From: an uncultured Bacteroidales bacterium
GTDB lineage: Bacteria; Bacteroidota; Bacteroidia; Bacteroidales; FEN-979
Length of the DNA: 64,000 bases
NCBI GenBank assembly: GCA_903837605.1
Contig: CAILVF010000004.1
Span: 124,001-188,000 of the forward strand
Direction of reading: 5' to 3'
Position numbers and translations under genes: made by a program. The notes beneath the pieces were generated by a model, which ran no database searches, was not told where the DNA came from, and saw nothing but the letters and a program-made list of their open reading frames with translations. Positions within the stretch are counted from its first letter, which is position 1, and each line of letters begins with the position of its first letter. Shown piece by piece: positions 1-7,934 of the stretch.

Positions 1-1
1 G

Positions 2-541
2 GCAATCAACAAAGGCACCGAAAAAGACAGCGCTATCCTTCATGAAACAACATATGAAGGAAAGGGTCCTCACGGGATAGCAATATTCGTGGAAGCGACC
101 ACCGACAACCTTCAGAGAACTGTATCTAACATCAGGGCCCATTTTAACAAGCATGGAGGGGAGCTTGGCACCAACGGATCCCTGGCATACCTCTTTGACC
201 GCAAAGGTGTTTTTGAGATCCCGAAGGGAGAACTTGTCCAGGAAGAATTTGAGATGGAACTGATCGATGCAGGCGCCGAGGACATCTCTGTTGAGGAAGA
301 AACCTTCTCAGTCACTACCGCGATGGAGGATTTCGGTTCTATGATGAAGAAACTTGAGGCCATGAAAATTGAGCCTGAGAGTGCTTCGCTTCAAAGGATC
401 CCTAAAACGTATATCGCACTTGAAGAAGATTCAACGCGCAAAGCCCTTAAACTGATAGATATCCTTGAGGAAGATGAAGACGTTCAAAATGTTTTTCACA
501 ATCTTCAGATCAGTGATGAGATGGCCGACAAACTCGAATAA
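2..541 (+). CDS. yebC: YebC/PmpR-family regulator, 5' end outside window
   Basis: C-terminal about 179 residues of a YebC-family protein, open from the window edge in frame 2. The family comprises cytosolic DNA-binding regulators; some members help ribosomes translate proline stretches. Recognisable family blocks are the GPHGIAIFVEATTDN segment (residues from base 65), the HFNKHGGELG segment with the GSLAYLFDRKG run, and a final domain rich in Glu and Asp (bases 250-540). An internal GTG at 89 could be mistaken for a start, but the reading frame and family similarity continue upstream of it. The gene is followed at once by a strong hairpin terminator, so it ends its transcription unit. Family assignment is secure; the target genes are unknown. 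Confidence 0.93.
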   Translation, partial: AINKGTEKDSAILHETTYEGKGPHGIAIFVEATTDNLQRTVSNIRAHFNKHGGELGTNGSLAYLFDRKGVFEIPKGELVQEEFEMELIDAGAEDISVEEETFSVTTAMEDFGSMMKKLEAMKIEPESASLQRIPKTYIALEEDSTRKALKLIDILEEDEDVQNVFHNLQISDEMADKLE

Positions 542-546
542 TAAAA

Positions 547-574
547 AAAACCCGGTGCCGCACCGGGTTTTTTT
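547..574. terminator. Bidirectional intrinsic terminator between yebC and the response regulator
   Basis: Perfect 7-bp stem (551-557 with 561-567, cccggtg/caccggg) with a 3-base loop. A run of A precedes it and T7 (568-574) follows, so it can end the plus-strand yebC transcript and, read the other way, the minus-strand ackA/regulator transcript. Confidence 0.85.
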
Positions 575-590
575 ATGCTTTTTACAGCCT

Positions 591-1562
591 TCATACTTCA
601 CAAATATACTGGGTCAGGTTTATCCCTTTGTTCAGGTTTAATTTCTTCCTTAACCTGATACGGGATATCTCAGTACTTGGAGCAGTGATTTTCAGAATAT
701 GTGCAATTTCCTTGGTGTTGAGGTTCATCCTCAGCAAGGCGCATAGCTTGTGGTCATTAGGAGTCAGCTGGGGATACAATTTACGGAGACGATCGAAGAA
801 ACCGGGATGTATTTTCTCAAAATGTGCTTTGATCCTGTACCAGTCATTATCGAATTTGATGTTGTCGTCAATAGTTTTAAGAACCTTTGCGATTTCATTT
901 CTTGTGATGATCTTCTCATTCTTCAGAAGCCGGTTGATGTCTTTTTTTATCAGGCCGATGATCTTGTTCTTTTGACTGATGAAGATTGAGGAAGTTGCAA
1001 GTTCGCGATTGATGAGATCCAGTTCCATCTGGTGCTTTTGTTTCAGGAGCTGATTAACTTTCTGCTCAGCCCTGATCCTTTCCTGCAGCCTCTGGTTGCG
1101 TTCCTTCTCAACTTTCTTGCGCTGTTCGATTTCGTTCTTTAATTCTGAGATAATCCGTTCATTGGTGATTTCAAGATTTCTCTGGTAATTAGCTACTTCG
1201 ATGGCTGCCCTGATCTGGTCAATCTCAACAGGTTTGAAAAGGTAGGCATAAGGTTTAAGCGAGAATGATTTTGAAAACACCTCGTTTTTATTCATCGAAG
1301 TTAAAAAGATGATCCCGCAGTTATAGTTCTCGGTAATTACCCTGGCAGCTTCAATTCCATCCATTTTCCCGGCCAGTTTAACGTCCATGATCACAATATC
1401 GGGTTCTTTATGTTGTTCCTTAAGGCCCGCAATATTCTCGACTGCATTTTCACCCTTGGTGTCGATGCCTAGTATTTCATAACCGAGTTCAGATAATTTA
1501 GCCTTTAGATCGTGGGCAATAATCAACTCATCTTCAACAATATAAATGCTGATGGGTGCCAT
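591..1562 (-). CDS. Response regulator: REC domain, coiled coil, LuxR-type HTH
   Basis: Cytosolic response regulator of 323 residues. Residues 4-120 form a receiver domain with acidic pair E10/D11, phosphoacceptor D60 (IVIMDVKLAGKMDGI), T88 and K110. Residues about 130-190 are strongly charged and heptad-like, a probable coiled coil. The C-terminus (about 255-320) is a LuxR/NarL-like helix-turn-helix with an LTPNDHKLCALLRMNLNTKE segment, as in Bacteroidota regulators with a C-terminal HTH. It lies 18 bases downstream of ackA on the same strand with no promoter motif between, so co-transcription is likely. There is no adjacent histidine kinase, so it is an orphan here. Acetyl-phosphate made by AckA could phosphorylate it; that is inference. 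The HTH targets are unknown. Confidence 0.85.
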   Translation of the reverse strand: MAPISIYIVEDELIIAHDLKAKLSELGYEILGIDTKGENAVENIAGLKEQHKEPDIVIMDVKLAGKMDGIEAARVITENYNCGIIFLTSMNKNEVFSKSFSLKPYAYLFKPVEIDQIRAAIEVANYQRNLEITNERIISELKNEIEQRKKVEKERNQRLQERIRAEQKVNQLLKQKHQMELDLINRELATSSIFISQKNKIIGLIKKDINRLLKNEKIITRNEIAKVLKTIDDNIKFDNDWYRIKAHFEKIHPGFFDRLRKLYPQLTPNDHKLCALLRMNLNTKEIAHILKITAPSTEISRIRLRKKLNLNKGINLTQYICEV

Positions 1563-1580
1563 AATTTTTTTATTTTGAGG

Positions 1581-2798
1581 TTAAAATTTGAAGTCAGCGT
1601 TAGTACAAATATTATATGTATCGATGGCAATAACCAATTCTTCATTGGTTGGCATTACCATGGCCAGGACTTTAGATCCGGGTTTGGTCAGTATTGCTTC
1701 CTTGCCTCTTATACCTTCATTGCGGTCGGGGTCGAATTCGACTCCGAGGAATTCCAGGTCGGAAAGTATTCTTTTGCGCGATTCATAGTCATTTTCACCT
1801 ATTCCGCCGGTAAAAATAATAAGGTCGACACCTCCCATTGCGGCGGCATAAGCCCCGATGTATTTTTTAACCCGGTAAGCATACATGTCGAGGGCCAGCT
1901 GAGCCCTCTGTATGCCTTGGGCGGCAGCCATCTCAACATCACGCATATCATAGGATATTCCTGAAATGCCGCAAACGCCGCTTTGCTTATTAAAGAGGTT
2001 GTTCGTGTCTTTTATACTAAGGTTCTCCTTCTCGGCAATAAAAAGAAGTACACCTACGTCAACATCCCCCGTGCGTGTACCCATCATAAGACCTTCAACA
2101 GGAGTAAATCCCATGGAAGTATCTACAGATTTCCCCTTGTTAATTGCAGTAACCGATGATCCATTGCCCAGATGACAAGTGATGATCCTGTTGGCGGAAT
2201 AGTCCTTGCCGAGATACCTGCATGCCTTTTCAGCAACAAATTTATGGGAAGTACCATGATAGCCATACCTGCGGATCCGGTACTTTTCATAATATTCATA
2301 CGGAAGCGGGTACAGGTAAGCATACGAAGGCATGGTCTGGTGAAAGGAAGTATCAAAAGTGGCTACCTGGGGGACATCAGGCAGAATTGCTTCCATGGAC
2401 AAAATGCCTTTCAGGTTTGCCGGATTGTGAAGCGGCGCAAGCTCAATGCACTTCTCTATTCCCTCTTTCACCTCTGCATCGATAAGGACACTGCTTTTAA
2501 ATTTTTCACCGCCGTTAACAACCCTGTGGCCGACTGCTTCGATCTCGCTGATATCCTTTATTATGCCGTGATCGGGGTGCTTAAGTGTTTCAAGTATCAG
2601 ATAAATCCCATCCTGGTGATCAGGGACAGCCCTTACAATTTTTACTTTCTCCTTACCGGTAACCTGGTGGGTAAGCTCGCCCTTTTCCAGGCCTATTCGC
2701 TCAATTAATCCCTTTGCTAAGAGCTCTGCTTCAGAGCTGATATCAAAAAGCCTGTATTTAATCGAAGAACTGCCGCAGTTTAATACCAGGATTTTCAT
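1581..2798 (-). CDS. ackA: Acetate kinase
   Basis: Acetate kinase (ATP + acetate = ADP + acetyl-phosphate), 405 residues, the usual length. The N-terminal phosphate motif NCGSSSIKY is at residues 7-15. The central HLGNGSSVTAI block, the MGFTPVEGLMMGTRTGD block and the C-terminal FTGGIGEN motif are all present, so the enzyme looks intact. It produces ATP during fermentation to acetate. Its usual partner pta (phosphotransacetylase) is not adjacent; a response-regulator gene follows instead, 18 bases downstream. Expression is probably driven by a well-matched Bacteroidota promoter at 2911-2881, giving a leader of about 75 nt. Confidence 0.97.
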   Translation of the reverse strand: MKILVLNCGSSSIKYRLFDISSEAELLAKGLIERIGLEKGELTHQVTGKEKVKIVRAVPDHQDGIYLILETLKHPDHGIIKDISEIEAVGHRVVNGGEKFKSSVLIDAEVKEGIEKCIELAPLHNPANLKGILSMEAILPDVPQVATFDTSFHQTMPSYAYLYPLPYEYYEKYRIRRYGYHGTSHKFVAEKACRYLGKDYSANRIITCHLGNGSSVTAINKGKSVDTSMGFTPVEGLMMGTRTGDVDVGVLLFIAEKENLSIKDTNNLFNKQSGVCGISGISYDMRDVEMAAAQGIQRAQLALDMYAYRVKKYIGAYAAAMGGVDLIIFTGGIGENDYESRKRILSDLEFLGVEFDPDRNEGIRGKEAILTKPGSKVLAMVMPTNEELVIAIDTYNICTNADFKF

Positions 2799-2880
2799 GA
2801 TTTCTGCAAGTTGTGTTGAGTTATTTTTAGTTTGATCTTCAAGTGAGAAGCAGATAAAAAATCACAATTGTTAGGTTATA

Positions 2881-2911
2881 CAAACTTACAACTAAAATAC
2901 ATAATTCCAAA
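2881..2911 (-). promoter_or_regulatory. ackA promoter, TTTG-N19-TAAGTTTG
   Basis: On the minus strand TTTG (2911-2908) and TAAGTTTG (2888-2881) are separated by 19 bases. This is a full match to the Bacteroidota -33/-7 consensus, located about 80 bases before the ackA start. Confidence 0.7.
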
Positions 2912-3011
2912 TGGGGGAAGAAAAAATAATTAAGGAGATTTTATGGTAAATGTTATAGGATGATAAAATAAGATATTTTCCCGACCGGATCGTAAATCTC
3001 AATTAAGGTTG

Positions 3012-3019
3012 TATTTTTG
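3012..3019 (+). promoter_or_regulatory. -7 box TATTTTTG upstream of the GH3 gene
   Basis: TATTTTTG matches TAnnTTTG and lies 35 bases before the ATG at 3054. No TTG is seen at the expected spacing, so support is moderate. Confidence 0.45.
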
Positions 3020-3053
3020 AATTGAAAATTCCTCAAACAAAACCTGGTTAATA

Positions 3054-4574
3054 ATGGCTCTGATCAATTCGGTTATTTCATGGTTGATGAAACAGCGGAT
3101 CCATCAGATAGAGCTGTTTATGAAATACCCTCTGGAAGTCCAGCAGGAATGGCTGCGGAAGCTTTTACAGACGGCCAAAAGCACGGAGTGGGGTAAGCAT
3201 TATGACTTTCGTTCAATTCAGACTTATGAAGAATTCAGGAGCCGTCTTCCTTTGAATGACTATGATTCCATTAAACCATCAATAGAGCGTCTAAGGCAGG
3301 GAGAGCAAAATGTTCTCTGGCCGACCGAGATCAAATGTTTTGCCAAATCGTCGGGAACCACCAATGACAAGAGCAAATTCATACCGGTAAGCCAGGAAGC
3401 GCTTGAAGAATGTCATTTTAAGGGAGGGAAGGATATGCTCTCTATATATTGCAATAACAATCCCGAGACCAATTTGTTTTCAGGTAAGGCTATTGCTATG
3501 GGAGGGACACACCAGATCGTCGAGGTAAATAATGAATCTTATTCCCAGGGAGACCTGTCGGCAATCCTGATCCAGCATTTGCCTGTATGGGTTGAGTATT
3601 TAAGAACTCCCGGCCTTTCGATCGCGCTGATGGATGAATGGGAATCGAAAATTGAAAAAATGGCCCATGCAACGGTCCAGCATGATGTTACCAATATTTC
3701 GGGAGTGCCTTCGTGGACACTGCTGTTATTGAAAAAAGTGCTGGAAATTACCGGTAAACCAAACCTGATGGAGGTATGGCCTAATTTTGAATTATACATC
3801 CATGGAGGGGTGAATTTCGTACCCTATCAGGCCCAGTTCAGCAGCATCCTGAATTCGGAAAAAGTAAACTACCTTGAGACCTACAATGCGTCTGAAGGGT
3901 TTTTCGGGATCCAGGACCGGAAAGCAGCAAACGATATGCTTTTGATGCTGGATTACGGGATTTTCTATGAGTTTATACCCCAGGACGACAGCAATACGGA
4001 TATCTCGAAGGCTATTTCCCTGAATGATGTTAAACCGGGGGTCAATTATGCTATTGTCATCACCACGAATGCCGGCTTATGGAGATATATGCTGGGAGAC
4101 ACAGTCAGGTTTACTTCGATAAAACCTTACCGTATCCAGATTACCGGCAGGACAAAAAGTTTCATCAATGCTTTCGGGGAGGAACTGATTATTGATAATG
4201 CCGAAAAGGCCCTTTCCATTGCCTGTGGGAAATGCAATGCCCAGGTTAGTGAATTCACAGCTGCCCCCGTATATTACAGTGAAGAGAAAGGAGCTCATGA
4301 GTGGTTGATAGAATTTGAGAATCCCCCCGCCGACCTGGGTTTTTTTACCGAAACTCTCGATAATGCCCTGAAGTCACTGAATTCCGACTATGAAGCCAAG
4401 AGATATCATGACCTCTTACTGGGACAACCCCTGATCCGTGTGATGCCTAAGGGAACATTTTACCATTGGTTAAAAATAAAAGGAAAACTGGGAGGGCAGA
4501 ATAAAGTTCCGCGTCTGGCCAATGAAAGAAAATTTGTGGAGGATATCCTTGCCCTTGCCTTCGGGAATAAATAG
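3054..4574 (+). CDS. GH3-family acyl-adenylating protein
   Basis: Protein of 506 residues of the GH3 family (adenylate-forming superfamily; plant members conjugate amino acids to auxin or jasmonate). Visible motifs: the ATP/phosphate loop SSGTTNDKSKFIP at residues 99-111, the acceptor-side YNASEGFFGIQ motif near residue 278, and the YMLGD motif near 344, matching the family's three ATP-binding motifs. It is therefore expected to activate a carboxylic acid as an acyl-adenylate and transfer it to an amine. The bacterial substrate is unknown. It has its own likely promoter and is followed after 78 bases by a deoxynucleoside kinase with a separate promoter, so the neighbourhood does not reveal its job. 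No signal peptide; cytosolic. Confidence 0.88.
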   Translation: MALINSVISWLMKQRIHQIELFMKYPLEVQQEWLRKLLQTAKSTEWGKHYDFRSIQTYEEFRSRLPLNDYDSIKPSIERLRQGEQNVLWPTEIKCFAKSSGTTNDKSKFIPVSQEALEECHFKGGKDMLSIYCNNNPETNLFSGKAIAMGGTHQIVEVNNESYSQGDLSAILIQHLPVWVEYLRTPGLSIALMDEWESKIEKMAHATVQHDVTNISGVPSWTLLLLKKVLEITGKPNLMEVWPNFELYIHGGVNFVPYQAQFSSILNSEKVNYLETYNASEGFFGIQDRKAANDMLLMLDYGIFYEFIPQDDSNTDISKAISLNDVKPGVNYAIVITTNAGLWRYMLGDTVRFTSIKPYRIQITGRTKSFINAFGEELIIDNAEKALSIACGKCNAQVSEFTAAPVYYSEEKGAHEWLIEFENPPADLGFFTETLDNALKSLNSDYEAKRYHDLLLGQPLIRVMPKGTFYHWLKIKGKLGGQNKVPRLANERKFVEDILALAFGNK

Positions 4575-4603
4575 GGTGCAGGCTGGCCTAAATTCACAAT
4601 GAA

Positions 4604-4635
4604 TTTGTTCAGTTCATAAAATTCATGTAGGTTTG
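4604..4635 (+). promoter_or_regulatory. Promoter TTTG-N20-TAGGTTTG of the deoxynucleoside kinase
   Basis: TTTG (4604-4607) and TAGGTTTG (4628-4635) are separated by 20 bases and lie 17 bases before the ATG at 4653. Full match to the Bacteroidota consensus; implies a leader of roughly 10-15 nt. Confidence 0.7.
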
Positions 4636-4652
4636 ACAGTAAATTCAGATTT

Positions 4653-5267
4653 ATGCATATTGCCGTAGCTGGAAACATTGGTTCAGGGAAAACCACCCTT
4701 ACCGGGTTGCTGTCCAAAAATCTGAAATGGGAGCCACATTACGAGAACGTTGATACAAATCCATACCTGCATAGTTTTTATGAAGATATGCAGAGATGGT
4801 CGTTCAATCTTCAGGTATATTTCCTCAACACCCGTTTCAGACATATAATTGAAATCAGGAAATCGGGCAGAACGGTTATTCAGGACCGTACTATCTATGA
4901 AGATGCATATATTTTTGCGCCCAATCTGCACTCGATGAACCTGATGAGCACTCGTGATTTTGAAAATTATAAAGCCCTGTTTGAACTGATCAGTTCTTTG
5001 ATCAAGCCGCCCGACCTGGTCATTTACCTCAGGGCCAGTGTAGCGACCCTGGTAAGCCAGATTCAGAAACGCGGGAGGGAATACGAAAGTGCCATCCGCA
5101 TTGATTATCTCAAGAATCTCAACGAAATGTATGAGGACTGGATGGAGAATTACAAACTTTCAAAGATGCTTATTATTGATGTGGATAATTTGAAATTCAG
5201 TGAAAACACTGAGCATCTCGGTGCAGTCATCGATAAAGTGAATGCAGAACTCCATGGATTGTTTTAG
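4653..5267 (+). CDS. Deoxynucleoside kinase
   Basis: Cytosolic kinase of 204 residues in the dCK/dGK/TK2-like deoxynucleoside kinase family, which phosphorylates salvaged deoxynucleosides to 5'-monophosphates with ATP. The P-loop GNIGSGKTT is at residues 7-15, the ENVDTNPYL substrate segment at 31-39 and the DRTIYED motif (catalytic/substrate Asp-Arg) at 78-84. A LID-type RGREYE segment follows near residue 145. Length is normal. Substrate preference (dA, dG or dC) cannot be read from sequence by eye. The kdsB gene starts 12 bases downstream, so both are likely one transcript. Confidence 0.9.
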   Translation: MHIAVAGNIGSGKTTLTGLLSKNLKWEPHYENVDTNPYLHSFYEDMQRWSFNLQVYFLNTRFRHIIEIRKSGRTVIQDRTIYEDAYIFAPNLHSMNLMSTRDFENYKALFELISSLIKPPDLVIYLRASVATLVSQIQKRGREYESAIRIDYLKNLNEMYEDWMENYKLSKMLIIDVDNLKFSENTEHLGAVIDKVNAELHGLF

Positions 5268-5279
5268 TCTCTTTTTCTT

Positions 5280-6026
5280 GTGAAAGTTCTAGGGATCATT
5301 CCGGCCAGGTACTCCTCCACGAGATTCCCGGGCAAACCCCTGGTGGTCATTGACGGGAAAAGCATGATCAGGAGGGTCTGTGAGCAGGCCATGTCATGCC
5401 CGGGACTTTCAGAAGTCATTGTTGCAACTGACGACAGCAGTATTGAAGCCCATGTAAAGGGGTTTGGAGGCAGGGCCATTATGACTTCAACTCATCACAA
5501 AAGCGGAACTGAAAGGTGCAGTGAAGTATATGAGAAACTCTTGCAGGGCTCAACTGAATATGATGTGGTTGTGAATATCCAGGGCGATGAACCATATATA
5601 CATCCCGGGCAGATTGAGCAGATTATCAGTTGTTTCGACTCGAACGAAGCTATGATTGCCACTCTGATGAAAAGGATCATTTCTTCCGGGGAACTGATCA
5701 ATCCAAATGTTGTTAAAGTTCTTTCAGATATAAACGGAAAAGCCGTGTATTTCAGCCGGGCTGCAATCCCTTTTGTACGGGATCATGACGCCGGCAGCTG
5801 GCTTGATCATTTTAATTTTTATAAGCATATAGGGATCTATGGTTACAGGCCTGATATTCTTATGCAGATCGTGAAATTGCCCCCATCCCCGATCGAGACC
5901 GCAGAATCCCTGGAACAGCTCAGGTGGATCGATAACGGTTATGAGATCACCCTGAGGGAAACAGGTTTTGAAAGCCTTGCCATTGACACTCCGGCCGACT
6001 TATTAAAACTTACTAACAGTCACTAA
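5280..6026 (+). CDS. kdsB: 3-deoxy-manno-octulosonate cytidylyltransferase
   Basis: CMP-KDO synthetase (CTP + KDO gives CMP-KDO + PPi), which activates KDO for the inner core of lipopolysaccharide; cytosolic. 248 residues, normal length. The nucleotide-binding N-terminus IIPARYSSTRFPGKPL (residues 6-21), NIQGDEPYI and the C-terminal ETAESLEQLRWIDNGY segment are all diagnostic. The start is a GTG at 5280, 12 bases after the deoxynucleoside kinase stop; no ATG fits the family N-terminus. Probably translated from the kinase transcript. Confidence 0.96.
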   Translation: MKVLGIIPARYSSTRFPGKPLVVIDGKSMIRRVCEQAMSCPGLSEVIVATDDSSIEAHVKGFGGRAIMTSTHHKSGTERCSEVYEKLLQGSTEYDVVVNIQGDEPYIHPGQIEQIISCFDSNEAMIATLMKRIISSGELINPNVVKVLSDINGKAVYFSRAAIPFVRDHDAGSWLDHFNFYKHIGIYGYRPDILMQIVKLPPSPIETAESLEQLRWIDNGYEITLRETGFESLAIDTPADLLKLTNSH

Positions 6027-6046
6027 AGCTTAAACCCGCATTTACG

Positions 6047-6054
6047 TATCTTCG
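6047..6054 (+). promoter_or_regulatory. Weak -7-like box TATCTTCG
   Basis: TATCTTCG differs from TAnnTTTG at one base and lies 20 bases before the ATG at 6075. No -33 TTG at the right spacing. Confidence 0.3.
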
Positions 6055-6074
6055 CGACAAGCATTTTTGACATT

Positions 6075-7250
6075 ATGGATGTGCGAATCATTATTGCTCA
6101 TTTACTGGAGGAACATGATTGTGTGATACTTCCCGGTTTCGGAGGATTTATCGGCAATTATGCCCCTGCGCGTATTGATCCCCTGAGCCATACTTTTGTT
6201 CCTCCTTCAAAGAAAATCCTTTTTAATATCAACCTGAAACAGAATGACGGTTTATTATGCAACCGTATTGTTACAGATGAAGGAGTAAGCTATGCTGATG
6301 CAATTGCTTTGGTAAATGAGCTCGTGACAAGTATCAGGCATCATCTAAAGAACGGGAAATCGTTTATTTTTCCTGAGGTTGGCAGGCTTTTTGCCGGCCG
6401 GGAAGGCACATTACAGTTTGAGCAGGAAAAAGGTTCAAATCTTCTGCCCGATGCTTTCGGCCTGCAAACCTTTGTATCGCCTCCGGTAAGCAGGAATTCT
6501 TATTCCGACAGGTTTGAAAAGGTTCTTGTGACGCAGCAAAGGGATGTATCTCCTGCCAGGCGCCAGTTTCCATTGTCTTTAAAATGGGCTGCGATGCTGG
6601 CAATTCCTATCGGTGCCGCTGCGATCATCGGAATAACACAATATGACAAACTCAGGAACCCTTCGGTGAACAATGCAGGGATTCTCAGTTCTGTATTTTC
6701 AAGGTTTTCAGCATCATCCCTGGTTGAAAAAAAGGAGGCGCCCGCCCGGGGCCCGGAGATCAATTACGATTTCGGAGCCATCCCTTCCATGTTTAACGAT
6801 CCGTCCACCTCAGCTTCCACCATTACGAATTCTTCCTCCGATCCCGACATGGATCAGCTGGTCAATTCAGCCCGTGATGCAGCCAACCAGATCACCGATA
6901 ACAATACGATCACAAAAGGGCAGGAGAAAGACCAGGCTAAAGTTCTTCCGGATGTTGAAGAAAAATCTCCCTCCAGGGTGGCAGCCACAGCAACAGGAGA
7001 GGATTCTGAAGGGATAAGTAAATCAGATAAATTCGCAATTATCATCGGGGCTTTCAAAATCCGGGAAAATGCAATGAACTGCGTGCAGGATGCCAACTCA
7101 AAAGGCTTGAATGCCGGTATATATGATCGTTCAAGAACCGGGCTTTACCGCGTTGCCATTACCACGACCAGCAAGCAGAAAGAAGCTGAAAGCCTTCTCA
7201 GTGACGCCAGGTCGAAAGGCTACCCAGGCGCCTGGTTGCTCGCCAAATAG
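6075..7250 (+). CDS. HU-CCDC81-type and SPOR domain membrane protein
   Basis: Bacteroidota-specific protein of 391 residues. Residues 1-140 resemble the paired HU-like (CCDC81-type) domains: conserved LPGFGGFIGNYAPARIDP near residues 20-37 and GRLFAGREGTLQFE near 101-114. One transmembrane helix follows at about 168-188. A low-complexity Ser/Asp-rich linker leads to a SPOR domain (about 315-391), which in other bacteria binds denuded peptidoglycan glycans at division sites. Inferred topology: HU-like part in the cytosol, SPOR part in the periplasm. HU-type folds often bind DNA, but that has not been shown for this subfamily as far as I know. The frameshifted trmB gene starts 10 bases downstream. 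Confidence 0.82.
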   Translation: MDVRIIIAHLLEEHDCVILPGFGGFIGNYAPARIDPLSHTFVPPSKKILFNINLKQNDGLLCNRIVTDEGVSYADAIALVNELVTSIRHHLKNGKSFIFPEVGRLFAGREGTLQFEQEKGSNLLPDAFGLQTFVSPPVSRNSYSDRFEKVLVTQQRDVSPARRQFPLSLKWAAMLAIPIGAAAIIGITQYDKLRNPSVNNAGILSSVFSRFSASSLVEKKEAPARGPEINYDFGAIPSMFNDPSTSASTITNSSSDPDMDQLVNSARDAANQITDNNTITKGQEKDQAKVLPDVEEKSPSRVAATATGEDSEGISKSDKFAIIIGAFKIRENAMNCVQDANSKGLNAGIYDRSRTGLYRVAITTTSKQKEAESLLSDARSKGYPGAWLLAK

Positions 7251-7259
7251 TTTCAGCAC

Positions 7260-7927
7260 GTGTCAAAAAAGAAGCTGATCCATTTCAAGGAAAATCTGTC
7301 TTTCCCATTTCTTTTTCAATGCAGGTATCACGAACTCAACACGCCTTTTCCTTTGCAGGGATGCTGGAATGAAAAGTTCTTCGCGAATTCCAATCCTATA
7401 GTCCTTGAACTGGGTTGCGGAAAAGGGGAATATACGGTTGGGCTTGCAAAGGCATATCCCGATAAAAATTTCATCGGCATGGACATCAAGGGTGCCCGTC
7501 TTTGGAGAGGTTGCAGGACCGTAAAGGATGAGAACCTCGGTAATGTTGCTTTTATACGCAGCCTGATCGATTATATTGAATATTTTTTTCTGAAGGGGAA
7601 GTTTCTGAAATATGGATTACTTTTCCCGACCCCCAGCCAAACAAGGAAAGGCAGCGTTTAACCTCAACCCGGTTTCTTGCGAAATTTCAGAAAATAATGA
7701 AGCCGGGCGGAGTCATTTATCTTAAAACCGACAGCGCTGAGTATTATGATTTTACATTAAGGATAATCAGTGAAAACGGTTTCCTGCTGGGATACAAAAC
7801 CGATGACCTGTACCATTCGGGAACAAGTGAAGATGTCGTTAACTACCAGACATATTACGAGAACAGGTGGCTTGGAATGGGAAAGAAGATCTGCTACCTC
7901 CGATTCAGCTTTCAGAATACTAAATAA
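7260..7927 (+). pseudogene. trmB: tRNA (guanine-N7)-methyltransferase, split by a frameshift
   Basis: Two adjacent frames together encode a TrmB, which makes m7G46 in tRNA with S-adenosylmethionine. The first frame (GTG start at 7260) carries the SAM motif LELGCGKGEYTVGLAK and NFIGMDIKGARLWRG. It loses homology after IDYIEYFF at a T7 run (7583-7589) and stops at 7661. Frame +2 from 7589 is open and reads SEGEVSEIWITFPDPQPNKE, then TSTRFL, then MKPGGVIYLKTD to the stop at 7927. One extra T in the run would restore a single intact protein of about 222 residues. This is a one-base deletion, a sequencing error in the homopolymer, or slippage-based decoding. All other TrmB motifs are intact, which argues for a recent event or an error. 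Confidence 0.85.
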
Positions 7928-7934
7928 ACGGCAT

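Noticed and set aside
3054..4574. GH3 gene as a plant-derived transfer
   Set aside because: Codon usage looks like the neighbours and bacterial GH3 proteins are known; nothing in the sequence points to a recent eukaryotic origin.
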